Assembly (NCBI GenBank): GCA_947505245.1
Contig: CANNIZ010000001.1
Coordinates: 124,001 to 188,000 of the forward strand
Source of the DNA: Pseudomonadota bacterium
GTDB taxonomy: Bacteria > Myxococcota_A > UBA796 > GCA-2862545
DNA length: 64,000 nt
Reading direction: 5' to 3'
A program made the translations under genes and the position numbers. The notes under the pieces are model-generated. The model saw only the letters and a list, made by a program, of their open reading frames with translations, was not told the DNA's origin and did no database searches. Shown one piece after another: positions 9,267 through 19,350 of the stretch. Within the stretch, counting starts at the first letter, position 1; each line of letters opens with the position of its first letter.

Positions 9267-9857
9267 TCACGCCACCAAAAGCCGTCCGCGCACCTTCGCG
9301 ACCACGTAGCCCGCGCCCTCGAACGTCCCCGCTCCCACAAGTTCGATGCGGCGACCGTCGCGCGTTCGCACGACCACGTGGTTCTGCAGCGAACCGGCGT
9401 CGATCTCCACCAGCGCGACGTCCGCGAGCGGGACCGCGACCTCCTCGCGCTCGGGCGGCCCGGTGAACACGCGCAGGAAGCCGCGCCCCACCTCGACGCG
9501 CCGGTGACCGAACACCTTCACCAGCGCGGCGACGATGCGGTACACACCGATGCACACGAACAGCACGCTGATCGCGAGGAACGGGAGGAACCAGATCGCT
9601 ACGCCGATGACCGTGAACATCGCGGCCATCGCCGTCCACACGAGCATGAACACGAGCTCGACGAACGTCCCGACCTCGCGCGTGCGGGCGACGATCACCA
9701 GCCGTTCCCCGTCATCGTGGAGCTTCAGCCCCGCCGGCGGCGCCTGCGCCACCACCTCCGTCCACGTCTCGCCGCACGCGGAACACCGCGCCATCCCGAG
9801 CTCAGCGACCACGTCGCGGGCGTCGGGCGGCCGCTTGCACTTCGGACAGGGACTCAC
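9267..9857 (-). CDS. Zinc-ribbon membrane protein
   Basis: 196 residues. The N-terminus carries a zinc ribbon of the form CPKCKRPP ... CSACGETW (Cys4, Cys7, Cys25, Cys28), similar to the MJ0042-type ribbon that is common at the start of myxobacterial proteins. Two membrane helices follow (about residues 65-115), and then a beta-rich C-terminal domain (PH/photosystem-like fold possible). The stop of the upstream gene overlaps its start by 4 bases, so the two are coupled. Function unknown. Confidence 0.6.
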   Translation of the reverse strand: MSPCPKCKRPPDARDVVAELGMARCSACGETWTEVVAQAPPAGLKLHDDGERLVIVARTREVGTFVELVFMLVWTAMAAMFTVIGVAIWFLPFLAISVLFVCIGVYRIVAALVKVFGHRRVEVGRGFLRVFTGPPEREEVAVPLADVALVEIDAGSLQNHVVVRTRDGRRIELVGAGTFEGAGYVVAKVRGRLLVA

Positions 9858-10657
9858 GTCGTGCTATCGGGCGGCTTCGAATCGACGGGCGACGCGGGTA
9901 CCTCTTCGGCGTCATCCACCGGCGGGGCCTCGAGCTTCTTCTGCGCGCTCTCTTCCGGGGGCAACAGCTCGGGCTCGATCAGGCCCGCAACCCCGGTCTC
10001 CCCTTCGTGGGAGAGCCCCATCTCGGTGTGGAAGTGGTGGAGCAGCTCCGGCAACAGGCCCGGCACCGCGGTCATCGCCGCGAGCGCGGGGGACACTGGA
10101 TCGCCGGCCGCGATCTTGTCGTTCGAACGCGCGGTGACGCGGCCGATCTGCTCGCGCCAGGGCGTGTTGTCGTGCCGGAACCGACCGAACACCGTGCGCT
10201 CGACCGGCTTGACGTGGAACCGCTCGATGGTGCGGTCGATCGCGATGCGCACGCGGGACGCGTCCCCGGGAAGCCAGCCGCGGTCGAACGCCTCCTGCAG
10301 CAGCAGCCCGCGGTGCAGCATGTCCGAGCTGATGTCCGCCATGTCCTTGAACAGCAGGAACGTGAGCGCCGTCTTGAACAGCTTCTTGATCGGCCAAAGC
10401 AGCAAGGCGACCGCGCAGCCCCTGCACCCGCCCGAAGCGGGGTCGGCGAGCGCCTTCACCGCCTCGTCATCCAACGGGGAGCCTCGGCGCGACGCGAGGC
10501 CCATCACCATCCGCCTCCGCAGCCACGTCTCCACGACCGTGTCGAGCAGCGGCACCGGGATGAACACCGTCAGCGATGCCAGCGTGGTGATCGCTACCAG
10601 CAGCGTCCAATCGACGGTGCGCCCCTTCGTCAGCGCGCTTTCAGGCTCGTCTGCCAT
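9854..10657 (-). CDS. Hypothetical membrane-associated protein
   Basis: 267 residues. A hydrophobic helix spans about residues 18-40, and a second hydrophobic patch (ALLLWPIKKLFKTALTFLLF, about 84-103) may insert in the membrane; a GGCRGC motif lies just before it. The C-terminal 60 residues are acidic, Pro-rich and probably disordered. It is the first gene of a coupled pair with the zinc-ribbon protein and is divergent from pyrC. It resembles no family I can name with confidence; some EcsC/DUF-like features (a long soluble helical region) are seen. Confidence 0.5.
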   Translation of the reverse strand: MADEPESALTKGRTVDWTLLVAITTLASLTVFIPVPLLDTVVETWLRRRMVMGLASRRGSPLDDEAVKALADPASGGCRGCAVALLLWPIKKLFKTALTFLLFKDMADISSDMLHRGLLLQEAFDRGWLPGDASRVRIAIDRTIERFHVKPVERTVFGRFRHDNTPWREQIGRVTARSNDKIAAGDPVSPALAAMTAVPGLLPELLHHFHTEMGLSHEGETGVAGLIEPELLPPEESAQKKLEAPPVDDAEEVPASPVDSKPPDSTT

Positions 10658-10667
10658 GAGGCACCTG

Positions 10668-10677
10668 TAACCGGTTA
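10668..10677. promoter_or_regulatory. Palindrome TAACCGGTTA between divergent genes
   Basis: A perfect 10-bp palindrome lies in the 44-base gap between the divergent 10657 (minus) and 10702 (plus) genes. The core CCGGTTA or its complement recurs near other gene starts (about 12016, 12884). It could be an operator or part of a promoter; no independent support is visible. Confidence 0.3.
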
Positions 10678-10701
10678 GTCGGGGCGCTCTCCGGAGAATG
10701 C

Positions 10702-12015
10702 ATGCCCCATAGCCTGACCGTACGGCAGGCCCGCCTCGTCCTCCCCGACCGCGTCGCCACCGGCGACGTCGTCGTCGAAGACGGCATCATCACCTACGTG
10801 GGGCCCCAGGCCCCGCGCAGCGCCGGGGAGATCATCGACGGCACCCACCTGGTGTGCCTGCCGGGCGTGATCGACGCGCACGTCCACTTCCGCGACCCCG
10901 GATTTCCGCAGAAGGAGGACCTCGCATCGGGCTCGGCCGCCGCCGCAGCGGGCGGCGTCACCGCGTTCCTGGACATGCCAAACACCGACCCCCCGTGTGT
11001 CACCGCAGCGCGGCTCGACGAGAAGTTCGCCCTCGCCGCCGAGAAGTCGGTCGTCCACTACGGCTTCTTCGTCGGCACCAACGGCGACGACCTGAACGCC
11101 CTTCACGACGCCGTCGGCCGCGCCGTGGGCGTGAAGGTGTTCATGGGCAGCTCCACGGGCCCGCTCCTGTGCGACGACCCCGCCAAGCTCAACGCCTTGT
11201 TCGCCGAGATCGACGCGCCGTTCGCGGTGCACGCGGAAGACGAGGCGCGCCTGAAGGAGCGCAAGCTTCAGTTTGCCGGAACGTCCGATCCCGCCGATCA
11301 CCCAAGGATCCGCGACGAAGAGACCGCGCTGCGCGCGACGCGGTTCGCCGTCGATCTCGCGCAGCGGCACGGCCGCAGGCTTCACGTGCCACACGTCTCG
11401 TCCGCTGCGGAGGCTGACTTTCTCGCGTCGGTGCCGCGCGACCGCGTCACGGCCGAGACCTGCCCCCAATACCTGTTCCTTTCGGCGGACGACTACGAGC
11501 GCCAGGGCACGCGCATCGTGTGCAACCCGCCCGTGCGCGAGAAGCGGCACCAGGAGGCGCTGTGGAAGCACCTGCGCGCCGGCACGTTCGACTGCGTCGC
11601 GACCGACCACGCTCCGCACACGCTCGACGACAAGGCGAAGGGCTACCCGAAGGCCCCCTCCGGCATGCCGGGCGTCGAATGGATGCTTCCGCTGTTCGCG
11701 AACGAGGTCGCAAACGGGCGCATCACCTGGCCCGAGGTGGCCCGCTGGCTGTGTGAAGGCCCCGCGCGCGCGCACCGTATCCTGCGAAAGGGGCGTCTCG
11801 AGGTTGGCTATGACGGCGACCTCGTCCTGCTCGACCCCGACGCGATCAAGACCATCGAAGACGGGAAGACGTTCACAAAGGTCGGCTGGAGCCCGTACGC
11901 GGGGCGCACCCTGCGCGGCTGGCCCGTGCTCACCGTGGTGCTCGGCAACCCCGTGTTCCGCGACGGCGGCATCGTGGCTGGAAGCCGAGGCCGCCCGCTC
12001 ACGTTCGCGCGCTGA
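10702..12015 (+). CDS. pyrC: Dihydroorotase
   Basis: 437 residues; catalyses reversible cyclisation of carbamoyl-aspartate to dihydroorotate in pyrimidine synthesis. The metal-binding HVHFRDPG near residue 60, the substrate site DMPNTDPP near 95, the GVKVFMGSSTG segment bearing the candidate bridging Lys, the later HAEDE and HVPHVSS metal ligands and the ATDHAPH motif near residue 305 are all present. They follow the order of the allantoinase/dihydroorotase amidohydrolase group. Length fits class I bacterial dihydroorotase. GGAG lies about 7 bases before the ATG. It stands alone, divergent from the 9854-10657 gene. Confidence 0.9.
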   Translation: MPHSLTVRQARLVLPDRVATGDVVVEDGIITYVGPQAPRSAGEIIDGTHLVCLPGVIDAHVHFRDPGFPQKEDLASGSAAAAAGGVTAFLDMPNTDPPCVTAARLDEKFALAAEKSVVHYGFFVGTNGDDLNALHDAVGRAVGVKVFMGSSTGPLLCDDPAKLNALFAEIDAPFAVHAEDEARLKERKLQFAGTSDPADHPRIRDEETALRATRFAVDLAQRHGRRLHVPHVSSAAEADFLASVPRDRVTAETCPQYLFLSADDYERQGTRIVCNPPVREKRHQEALWKHLRAGTFDCVATDHAPHTLDDKAKGYPKAPSGMPGVEWMLPLFANEVANGRITWPEVARWLCEGPARAHRILRKGRLEVGYDGDLVLLDPDAIKTIEDGKTFTKVGWSPYAGRTLRGWPVLTVVLGNPVFRDGGIVAGSRGRPLTFAR

Positions 12016-12032
12016 CCGGTTACGCAAAGCCC

Positions 12033-12542
12033 GTGAACATCGACCGCCGCCTCGTGCTCGCCGCCATGGCCGCTCTGCCCGTCGCCGCGTGCGCGGGGGC
12101 CGGGAGCGAGGTGTTCTCGTGGTGGCACGCCCCGCTCGGCGCGGGCCACACGGTGCTGTCGGACGACGAATACGCGTTCATCGACGCGGTCGCCGAGGGC
12201 TGGATGCCCCGCGGCGGCACCCCGGCGCTGTCCGGCAAGGACGCCGGCCTCGCCTCGTTCGTGGACGTCGTGATCGCGCGCATGCCCGAGCCCGAGCGCA
12301 GCCTCGTACGGCTGTTGTTCAACGCGCTGGACGATCTCACGCTCGCGTCGCATTTCACGCGGTTCCGCAACCTCGACCTCGCCGATCGCACCACCGTGCT
12401 CGCGCAGTGGATCGACAACCCGTCGCCGAACATCCGTCAGGCGATCCGCGCGGTGTTGGCGCTGTTGTCCGAAGGTTGGACGCAGCACCCCGACGTGATC
12501 ACCGTGATCCGGCCGATGTTTCCGTGTGGTGTCGGACCCTGA
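12033..12542 (+). CDS. Gluconate 2-dehydrogenase subunit 3-like protein
   Basis: 169 residues beginning at GTG. An N-terminal RR-containing signal (NIDRRLVLAAMAALPVAAC) could be a Tat or lipoprotein signal. The mature sequence has the helical pattern of the gluconate 2-dehydrogenase subunit 3 family (LSDDEYAFIDAVAEGWMPRG early on; helical core later). In that family this small protein escorts or stabilises a GMC-type oxidoreductase in the periplasm. A GMC oxidoreductase gene does follow at 12909, but 366 bases away, so the pairing is suggestive rather than proven. Confidence 0.65.
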   Translation: MNIDRRLVLAAMAALPVAACAGAGSEVFSWWHAPLGAGHTVLSDDEYAFIDAVAEGWMPRGGTPALSGKDAGLASFVDVVIARMPEPERSLVRLLFNALDDLTLASHFTRFRNLDLADRTTVLAQWIDNPSPNIRQAIRAVLALLSEGWTQHPDVITVIRPMFPCGVGP

Positions 12543-12635
12543 CGTCGATCGGGGGTGACCCTGGCCGCGTCGTTGTCCGGTGCCGGCCGAGAAGGGCCGT
12601 CGCGTCGGTGAACTCAATGCCGCCGTCCGCGCGAC

Positions 12636-12815
12636 GGCAAGACCTCGCGGGAGGACGGAACGTGGCCGGAGTTCTTGCCGCGCGGCGTGCGGCGGACGGC
12701 AAGAGCGACGCGGATGACCGGGTCATGAGGCACGTTCTCGCCGTCGGGCGCCCGATTCGGAAGCGAAAACCGGCAAGATCGGCGTGGACGATCCATCGTA
12801 TCCGGTGGTCTTGCC
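12636..12815. repeat. Three tandem homologous hairpin units (~44 nt each)
   Basis: The 366-base gap 12543-12908 has no credible gene but holds three similar units at 12636-12679, 12698-12742 and 12772-12815. Each starts GGCAAGA and ends TCTTGCC or TTCTCGCC, giving a 7-8 bp outer stem. Each has GGANGA at unit position 15-20. Each has an inner inverted repeat whose sequence differs but remains pairable: ACG/CGT, ATGAC/GTCAT and ACGA/TCGT. Spacers are 18 and 29 nt. The conserved ends with compensating inner changes suggest a structured DNA or RNA element, not chance. Confidence 0.6.
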
Positions 12816-12908
12816 GCGGCGGGTGACCGCGCCCGACGGCGCGCAGCGCGGGGGCCCCCAGCGAAGCAACAGGCAAGCCCGCCGGTTACCCGTGCCTGGG
12901 GTGACAGC

Positions 12909-14414
12909 ATGAGCCTCCGATCATGGGCCGACGCGCAGGGCGACATCACGCTCACGTGCGACGTGGTCGTCGTCGGCACCGGGCCCGGCGGAGCGGCTGC
13001 CGCGCGCGTGTTCGCTGAAGGCGGCGCGTCCGTCGTCCTCGTCGAAGAGGGGCCCGCTCTGCCAGTGTTCCGCCCGAACATGACGCACACGATGCGCTAC
13101 CACATGCAGGAAGACGGCATGATGGTGGCCCGCTCCGCGTCGATGATGCCGATCGCCGCCGGCCGCGGCGTGGGCGGCGGCAGCCTGATCAACTCGGCGA
13201 TCACGTTCCGCGCACCCCCCATCGTGCTCGACGGCTGGAAGGACCGGCTCGCTGGCGACGACGGGTTCTCGCGCGCGAACCTCGACCCCGTGTACGACGA
13301 GGTCGCCGCGATCATCGGGGTGGGCGTCACGTCCGCCGTCATCTCCGGCGAGAACAACCGCCTGATCGCGCGCGGGGCTGCGGCCCTCGGCTACCCCGGC
13401 GGCCTCGCCCCGCGGAACACGCCGCACTGCTCGGGCTGCGGGCTGTGCAACACCGGCTGTCCTGTCGGCGGGAAAGGCAGCATGGACAAGAACCTCCTCC
13501 CGATGGCGATGGCCAAGGGAGCGATCATCCAGGCCGACACGAAGGTTCGCGAGATCCTCGTCGACAAGGGCCGCGCGATCGGCATCCGCGGCGTCGTGCA
13601 CCACCAGGACACCCGCGAGGAGGTCGGTCGGCTCACGGTCATGGCGGGGCGCGTCGTGTTGTCAGCGGGCGCCGTCGGGACCCCGCGATTGCTGCACGGC
13701 TGCGGCCTCGCCGCCCGCCTCGGTGAGCACGTTGGAAAGCACCTGCACGTCCACCCCGGCAACGCCGTGCTCGGCCGGTGCGATACGCCGGTGAACCTTT
13801 GGCGCGGGGCCACCCAGGGCGCCTACTTCGAGATCCCCGGCCACCCGGGAATCCTGCCGCACACGTTCTCGGCCCCGCCAGGCGCCACGCTCGTGCTGCT
13901 CGGGAAGGTCGGACAGGACGCAAAGAAGGCCCACGAGCTGCTGCCGTACCTCTGCGGCTCGGTCGTGATGGTGAGCGATCACGGCGATGGGACCGTGAAT
14001 GTCCGGTCGGACGGTCGCGCCGACCTCGCGTACACGTTCGCCGACGATGACGTCGAGCGCATCAAGTTCGGCATGGTCGAGACCGCGAAGGTGCTGATGG
14101 CCGGCGGCGCCAAGGAGGTCATGGGCCTCGTGTTCGGTGTCGGCTGGCACTCGGACGTCGACGAGTTCGCTGCCGCGCTCAAAGACCGTCGCATCGAAGA
14201 TTTTGGCCTGTACGCGAGCCACCCGATGGGCACCTGCCGCATGGCGAGCGACCCGGCCGAGGGCGTGGTGCGCGGCGACGGCCGTACGCACGGGCTCGAG
14301 GGCCTGTACGTCGCGGACGCGAGCATCTTTCCGACGTCCCTCGGGGTAAATCCTTCTCTCACGACGATGGCCTTGTGTACGGCCCTCGCCCGACGCATGA
14401 TGGCGGCCGGATAA
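12909..14414 (+). CDS. GMC-family oxidoreductase with Cys cluster
   Basis: 501 residues; an FAD-dependent dehydrogenase/oxidase of the glucose-methanol-choline family. The dinucleotide-binding VVVGTGPGGAAAARVF lies at about residues 17-32, and a GRGVGGGSLINSAI segment, typical of the FAD-contacting loop, near 80-93. The motif CSGCGLCNTGC (about 177-187) looks like a ferredoxin-style cluster site, as in long-chain alcohol oxidases and related GMC proteins. The C-terminal catalytic region has ASHPMGTCRM and VNPSLTTMALCTALA. The substrate is not predictable. It follows the subunit 3-like gene and precedes the receiver-PAS gene by 3 bases. Confidence 0.85.
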   Translation: MSLRSWADAQGDITLTCDVVVVGTGPGGAAAARVFAEGGASVVLVEEGPALPVFRPNMTHTMRYHMQEDGMMVARSASMMPIAAGRGVGGGSLINSAITFRAPPIVLDGWKDRLAGDDGFSRANLDPVYDEVAAIIGVGVTSAVISGENNRLIARGAAALGYPGGLAPRNTPHCSGCGLCNTGCPVGGKGSMDKNLLPMAMAKGAIIQADTKVREILVDKGRAIGIRGVVHHQDTREEVGRLTVMAGRVVLSAGAVGTPRLLHGCGLAARLGEHVGKHLHVHPGNAVLGRCDTPVNLWRGATQGAYFEIPGHPGILPHTFSAPPGATLVLLGKVGQDAKKAHELLPYLCGSVVMVSDHGDGTVNVRSDGRADLAYTFADDDVERIKFGMVETAKVLMAGGAKEVMGLVFGVGWHSDVDEFAAALKDRRIEDFGLYASHPMGTCRMASDPAEGVVRGDGRTHGLEGLYVADASIFPTSLGVNPSLTTMALCTALARRMMAAG

Positions 14415-14417
14415 TCC

Positions 14418-15254
14418 ATGGCTGATCCCTTCGATCCCGCAATGTTCGCCATCCTGGTCGTCGATGACGAGCCGGCGAACCGCGACCTGTTGTCCCGCCG
14501 CCTGGAGCGCAAGGGCTACTTCGTGAAGACGGCGTCGAGCGGCGCAGAAGCGCTGGAGACCATCAGCACGATGCGCCCCGACGTGGTGATGCTCGACATC
14601 ACCATGCCCGGCATGAGCGGCGTCGAAGTCCTCGCCGAGGTCCGCAAGAAGTGGACGTTCGCCGAGCAGCCGATCATCATGTGCAGCGCGCAGACGGACT
14701 CCTCGCTGATCGCGACCTGCCTGACGAACGGCGCGAACGACTATGTCACCAAGCCGCTGGACATGCCGGTGGTGCTCGCGCGGCTGCAGTCCGCCTTGTC
14801 GCTCAAGCTCGCGGTGGACCAGCTCCACGCGCGCGAAGCGCAATTGCAGGCCATCGCCGACCTCTCGCGCGACCTCATCGTGTTGTGCAAGCCCGACGGG
14901 GTGATCCGCTACGCGAGCCCGTCGGCGCGAGAGGTCCTCAAGCTCGCTCCCGAACAGCTGGTCGGCAAGGGCCTGTTCGAGCTCGTGTTCCCGTCGGACC
15001 TCGCCACGTTGCCGGCCACCCCAGGCGATCTGCCCTCGGGCAAGGTCGACACGCTGAGGCTGATCAGGGGAGATGGCCGCACCGCGTGGGTCGAACTGCG
15101 CGCGATCGTGCTGCGGGGCACGCGCTCGAACAAGGTCACCGAGATCCAGGTCTCGTTCCGTGACATCAGCTTCTTCGTCGACGCCGCGACCGGCACGCCC
15201 ACCACGCCCGAGCCTCCGGTTCGCCGCGGCAGCATCAACCCGCACGGCGGGTAG
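14418..15254 (+). CDS. Response regulator receiver-PAS protein
   Basis: 278 residues. The receiver domain (about 9-130) has the acidic pair at 16-17, the phospho-acceptor Asp60 in VVMLDITMPGMSG and the Lys of DYVTKPLD near 112. A helical linker leads into a PAS domain (about 142-255; LSRDLIVLCKPDGVIRYASP). There is no DNA-binding or kinase output domain, so it probably works by protein-protein contacts. It follows the GMC oxidoreductase with a 3-base gap. Confidence 0.85.
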   Translation: MADPFDPAMFAILVVDDEPANRDLLSRRLERKGYFVKTASSGAEALETISTMRPDVVMLDITMPGMSGVEVLAEVRKKWTFAEQPIIMCSAQTDSSLIATCLTNGANDYVTKPLDMPVVLARLQSALSLKLAVDQLHAREAQLQAIADLSRDLIVLCKPDGVIRYASPSAREVLKLAPEQLVGKGLFELVFPSDLATLPATPGDLPSGKVDTLRLIRGDGRTAWVELRAIVLRGTRSNKVTEIQVSFRDISFFVDAATGTPTTPEPPVRRGSINPHGG

Positions 15255-15264
15255 AGGAGGGTCC

Positions 15265-16059
15265 TTGCTCCAACAGCGGATCACCCGATCGTGGGAGACG
15301 GGCGAAGTCGACAGGGAGGCTGTCGAAGAGGCGATCATCCTGCTCGACACGGGAAAGGTGCGCGTCGCCGAGAAGACCGACGGCGTCTGGGTCGTCAACG
15401 AGTGGCTGAAGCAGGCCATCTTGCTGTACTTCCGCGTCTCGCCGATGGAGCAGGGCTCGTGGGGGTCGTACACCTGGCACGACAAGATCCCGCTCAAGCA
15501 GGACCCGCGCTCGCAGAACCTGCGCATCGTGCCCCCGGGCACGGTGCGGCGCGGCGCGTTCTTGGAGCCCGGCTGCGTGGTGATGCCCGGCTACGTGAAC
15601 ATCGGCGCATACGTGGGCGCCGGCACGATGGTGGACACGTGGGCCACCGTCGGCTCGTGCGCTCAGGTCGGGCGAAACGTGCACCTCTCCGGCGGCGTCG
15701 GGCTCGGCGGCGTGCTCGAGCCGCCCTCTGCGCGGCCCGTGATCATCGAGGACGGCGCGTTCCTCGGCAGCCGCTGCATCGTGGTCGAGGGCGTCCTCGT
15801 CGAAGAAGAAGCCGTGATCGGCGCCGGCGTCGTGCTCACCGCGAGCACGCCCATCCTCGACGTCACCGGACCTGTCGAGGTCGAGTACAAGGGCCGCGTG
15901 CCCGCGCGCAGCGTGGTCGTGCCTGGCATGCGCAGCAAGAAGTTCCCGGCGGGCGACTACCACCTCCCGTGCGCGCTGATCATCGGAAAGCGCTCCGCGT
16001 CGACCGACAAGAAGACGTCGTTGAACGCCGTCCTCCGCGAATTCGCGCTCCCTGTTTGA
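15265..16059 (+). CDS. dapD: 2,3,4,5-tetrahydropyridine-2,6-dicarboxylate N-succinyltransferase
   Basis: 264 residues starting at TTG, with an excellent GAGGAGGG ribosome site at 15254-15261. This enzyme succinylates tetrahydrodipicolinate in the lysine/meso-DAP pathway. The N-terminal helical domain (to about residue 95) is followed by a left-handed beta-helix of hexapeptide repeats (PPGTVRRGAFLEPGCVVMPG, GVGLGGVLEPP and so on), and the MPGYVNIGAYVGAGTMVDTW motif is the family signature. Length is close to the usual 274 residues. No other lysine gene is nearby; it may be co-transcribed with the receiver-PAS gene, 10 bases upstream. Confidence 0.95.
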   Translation: MLQQRITRSWETGEVDREAVEEAIILLDTGKVRVAEKTDGVWVVNEWLKQAILLYFRVSPMEQGSWGSYTWHDKIPLKQDPRSQNLRIVPPGTVRRGAFLEPGCVVMPGYVNIGAYVGAGTMVDTWATVGSCAQVGRNVHLSGGVGLGGVLEPPSARPVIIEDGAFLGSRCIVVEGVLVEEEAVIGAGVVLTASTPILDVTGPVEVEYKGRVPARSVVVPGMRSKKFPAGDYHLPCALIIGKRSASTDKKTSLNAVLREFALPV

Positions 16060-16092
16060 GGTCGCTCGTGGTACGCTGAAGTCGGAGGTTTG

Positions 16093-16350
16093 ATGCACGA
16101 TCAGGCCGCTCGGATGCGTGAGAACGTCGTGCGACTGCTCCAGGCAGCGGACGCGCGCACGCGCCGACAAGAGGTCGACGACGACGTCGAGGACATGCGT
16201 GGTCTCTCCCCCGAACAACGCGACCTTCGCTTGCAGGCCGTCGTGCGCGTCGCCCATCAGCAGCGGCTCGAACGCGAGCACCCTGAGGAACTGTTGATCC
16301 CGGAGCCGCCGCGGGAGAGCCTGCGCCAGATCCTCCGGCAGCGCCGTTGA
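16093..16350 (+). CDS. Small helical protein, possible antitoxin partner of the following nucleotidyltransferase
   Basis: 85 residues, highly charged and helical, rich in Arg, Gln and Glu. A CGGAGG ribosome site at 16083 precedes the ATG. Its stop overlaps the next gene's TTG start (TTGA), so translation is coupled. A small charged protein coupled to a nucleotidyltransferase gene is the usual layout of nucleotidyltransferase-based toxin-antitoxin pairs, but the protein itself matches no family I recognise. Confidence 0.5.
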   Translation: MHDQAARMRENVVRLLQAADARTRRQEVDDDVEDMRGLSPEQRDLRLQAVVRVAHQQRLEREHPEELLIPEPPRESLRQILRQRR

Positions 16351-16910
16351 CAGACTCGGCGGACGCGCTCCTGGTCGCGCGACGAGTCGCAGATGCGATG
16401 GAAGCGCTGGGGCTCCCCTACGCGATCGGTGGGGCACTCGCGCTCGGGTACTGGGGTCAGGCGCGAGGCACGCACGACGTGGACGTGAACGTGTTCCTGC
16501 CCGGCCAGCAGTTCGATGCGGCCTGCGACGCGCTGGAGCGCGCTGGAGTCGTCGTGGATCGGTCCGCCGGGCGGACCCGCGCGGCCGACGGGGAATACGT
16601 TCGCGGCATGGCGGGCGACGTCCCCGTGGACCTGTTCATGAATTCGATCCCCCTCCACGAGAGCGCGGCCCTTCGCACGCGGATCCGGCCGCTGCTGAAT
16701 CGGCCCGCGTGCATCTTGTCCGCCGAGGACATCGCGGTTCTGAAGATGCTGTTCCATCGCGGGAAGGACCTGACCGACGTCGAGCGGCTGCTGGCGCTTC
16801 GCCGCGCTGACCTCGATCGCGACTACGTTCGGCGGTGGCTCGTCGACACCGCTGGTGAGGACAACTACCGTGTCGCCGATTGGGACCAGATGGTTCGCGA
16901 CCTCGGCTGA
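16347..16910 (+). CDS. Nucleotidyltransferase-fold protein (AbiEii/DUF-type)
   Basis: 187 residues from a TTG start. The active-site pattern [20 protein letters not shown] (about 28-47) has the Gly-Gly loop and the two Asp residues of the minimal nucleotidyltransferase family, followed by a later DLF. Members of this family include AbiE toxins and orphan enzymes that may adenylylate or modify RNA. It is translationally coupled to a small charged protein upstream. Whether the pair is a toxin-antitoxin module is inference. Confidence 0.6.
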   Translation: MTDSADALLVARRVADAMEALGLPYAIGGALALGYWGQARGTHDVDVNVFLPGQQFDAACDALERAGVVVDRSAGRTRAADGEYVRGMAGDVPVDLFMNSIPLHESAALRTRIRPLLNRPACILSAEDIAVLKMLFHRGKDLTDVERLLALRRADLDRDYVRRWLVDTAGEDNYRVADWDQMVRDLG

Positions 16911-16922
16911 CCAGAGGGACCC

Positions 16923-17330
16923 ATGCACAACCCGTTCGCTCATCACCAGGGCCAGGCCGCGAACGGCGCCGATCCGTTCGTGCAGTTCCGCCGGCTCCTG
17001 CTCGGCACCATGCTCGAGATCCTTCGCGACTCCGCGCTCGACATCGACCTGCAGGGGCTCACGCTCGGGTTCGAGCCCGAGAGCGGGTTCCGCTTCCTTT
17101 GGGTCGACAACTGGATGCGGTTCAAGGGCTTCGTCCACGTTCCGCTGCGCAAGCCCGCCAGCGAGGCCGAGGTCGAAGCCGTCCGCGTCCGCATGCACGC
17201 GATCTGGCCCGAGGTGCTCGCCACCGTCGGCACGCTCCCGCTTGCAGACCACCTCGACAGCACGCGGCACGAGCTCACCGTCACGGCCGGCGAAGCGCTC
17301 GACATCCGGTTCGACCTCGAAGCCGACTGA
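16923..17330 (+). CDS. Conserved-looking hypothetical protein
   Basis: 135 residues, no membrane segment or signal. It has a helical N-terminal third and an alternating strand/helix remainder; no motif that I recognise. The 12-base gap to the preceding nucleotidyltransferase gene suggests shared transcription. Codon use and start context (GAGGGACCC before ATG) are consistent with a real gene. Confidence 0.45.
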   Translation: MHNPFAHHQGQAANGADPFVQFRRLLLGTMLEILRDSALDIDLQGLTLGFEPESGFRFLWVDNWMRFKGFVHVPLRKPASEAEVEAVRVRMHAIWPEVLATVGTLPLADHLDSTRHELTVTAGEALDIRFDLEAD

Positions 17331-17464
17331 CGCCACGACGGCGATTCCGTCAACGTCGTGGGCGGCGATCCGCACCGGGCCCGGATACCGCCATTGACGA
17401 CGCGCGAACGGTGCCCAATTGCTACGGTCCCGCGCCTTTCCCGCGCGCTCACCCCGGAGACGAG

Positions 17465-18444
<980 letters not shown>

Positions 18445-18445
<1 letters not shown>

Positions 18446-19347
18446 TGTCCCACGCGCGCGACAGCTGGGACCTGGCGCGAGTCGTCGCGGGCCTGAGCGC
18501 GGAGCGCGCGCAGCAGGACGTGCGACTGAGCCCGCGGTGCTGCGACCTTCCCTCGCGCGAAGCGATGGCGCAGTTCGTCGACGGCCTGCGCGCGGCCTTG
18601 TTCCCCGACCACTTCGGGCCGCGCGGCCTCGCGCCCCAGGGCGTTGACCCGTTCGTCGGCTACACGCTCGACGCCGCGCTGCGCACGCTGCACCTCCAGG
18701 TGCTTCGCGAATTGTCGCTCACCGGTGAATGCGACGAGAACCCGCGCGCCGACGCGATCGTCGCGTCGTTCGCGGACGACCTGCCCGCCATCCGCCGCGG
18801 GCTCGAATCGGATGTTCACGCGGCGTACCGCGGCGATCCCGCCGCCACGAGCCTGCACGAGATCGTGTTCTGCTACCCCGGCGTCACCGCGATGACGCAC
18901 CACCGCGTCGCCCACGCGCTGCACGTGCGCGGTCTTCCGCTCGTCGCGCGCGTGATCGCCGAGCGCGCCCACGCGATCACCGGGGTCGACATCCACCCCG
19001 GCGCGACCATCGGCGGGAGCTTCTTCATCGACCACGGCACGGGCGTCGTGATCGGCGAGACCGCGGTCATCGGCGATCGCGTGCGGCTGTACCAGGGCGT
19101 CACGCTGGGCGCGAAGAGCTTCCCGACCGACGCGACCGGCGCGTTGATCAAGGGTCGCCCCCGCCACCCGATCGTCGAAGACGACGTCGTCATCTATGCC
19201 GGCGCCACCATCCTCGGGCGGGTCACGATCGGCCGCGGCTCGAGCATCGGCGGCAACGTGTGGCTGACGCAGTCCGTGCCCGCCCACAGCCGCATCACGC
19301 AGGTGCAAGCGCGCAGCGAAGTGTTCGACGGCGGCGGCGGGATCTGA
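18445..19347 (+). CDS. cysE: Serine O-acetyltransferase
   Basis: 300 residues; makes O-acetylserine for CysK. The N-terminal helical domain carries FCYPGVTAMTHHRVAHAL. It is followed by the left-handed beta-helix hexapeptide domain with GVDIHPGATIGGSFFIDHGT, GVVIGETAVIGDRVRLYQGV and TLGAKSFP. The extended N-terminus and the GRPRHPIVEDDVVIYAGAT segment are like the EpsC subgroup. The start ATG overlaps the cysK stop, so the two enzymes of the bienzyme complex are translationally coupled. Confidence 0.93.
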
Positions 19348-19350
19348 CCC

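Noticed and set aside
16347-17330. Abortive-infection (defence) island
   Set aside because: Only one nucleotidyltransferase pair is present; flanking genes are amino acid biosynthesis.
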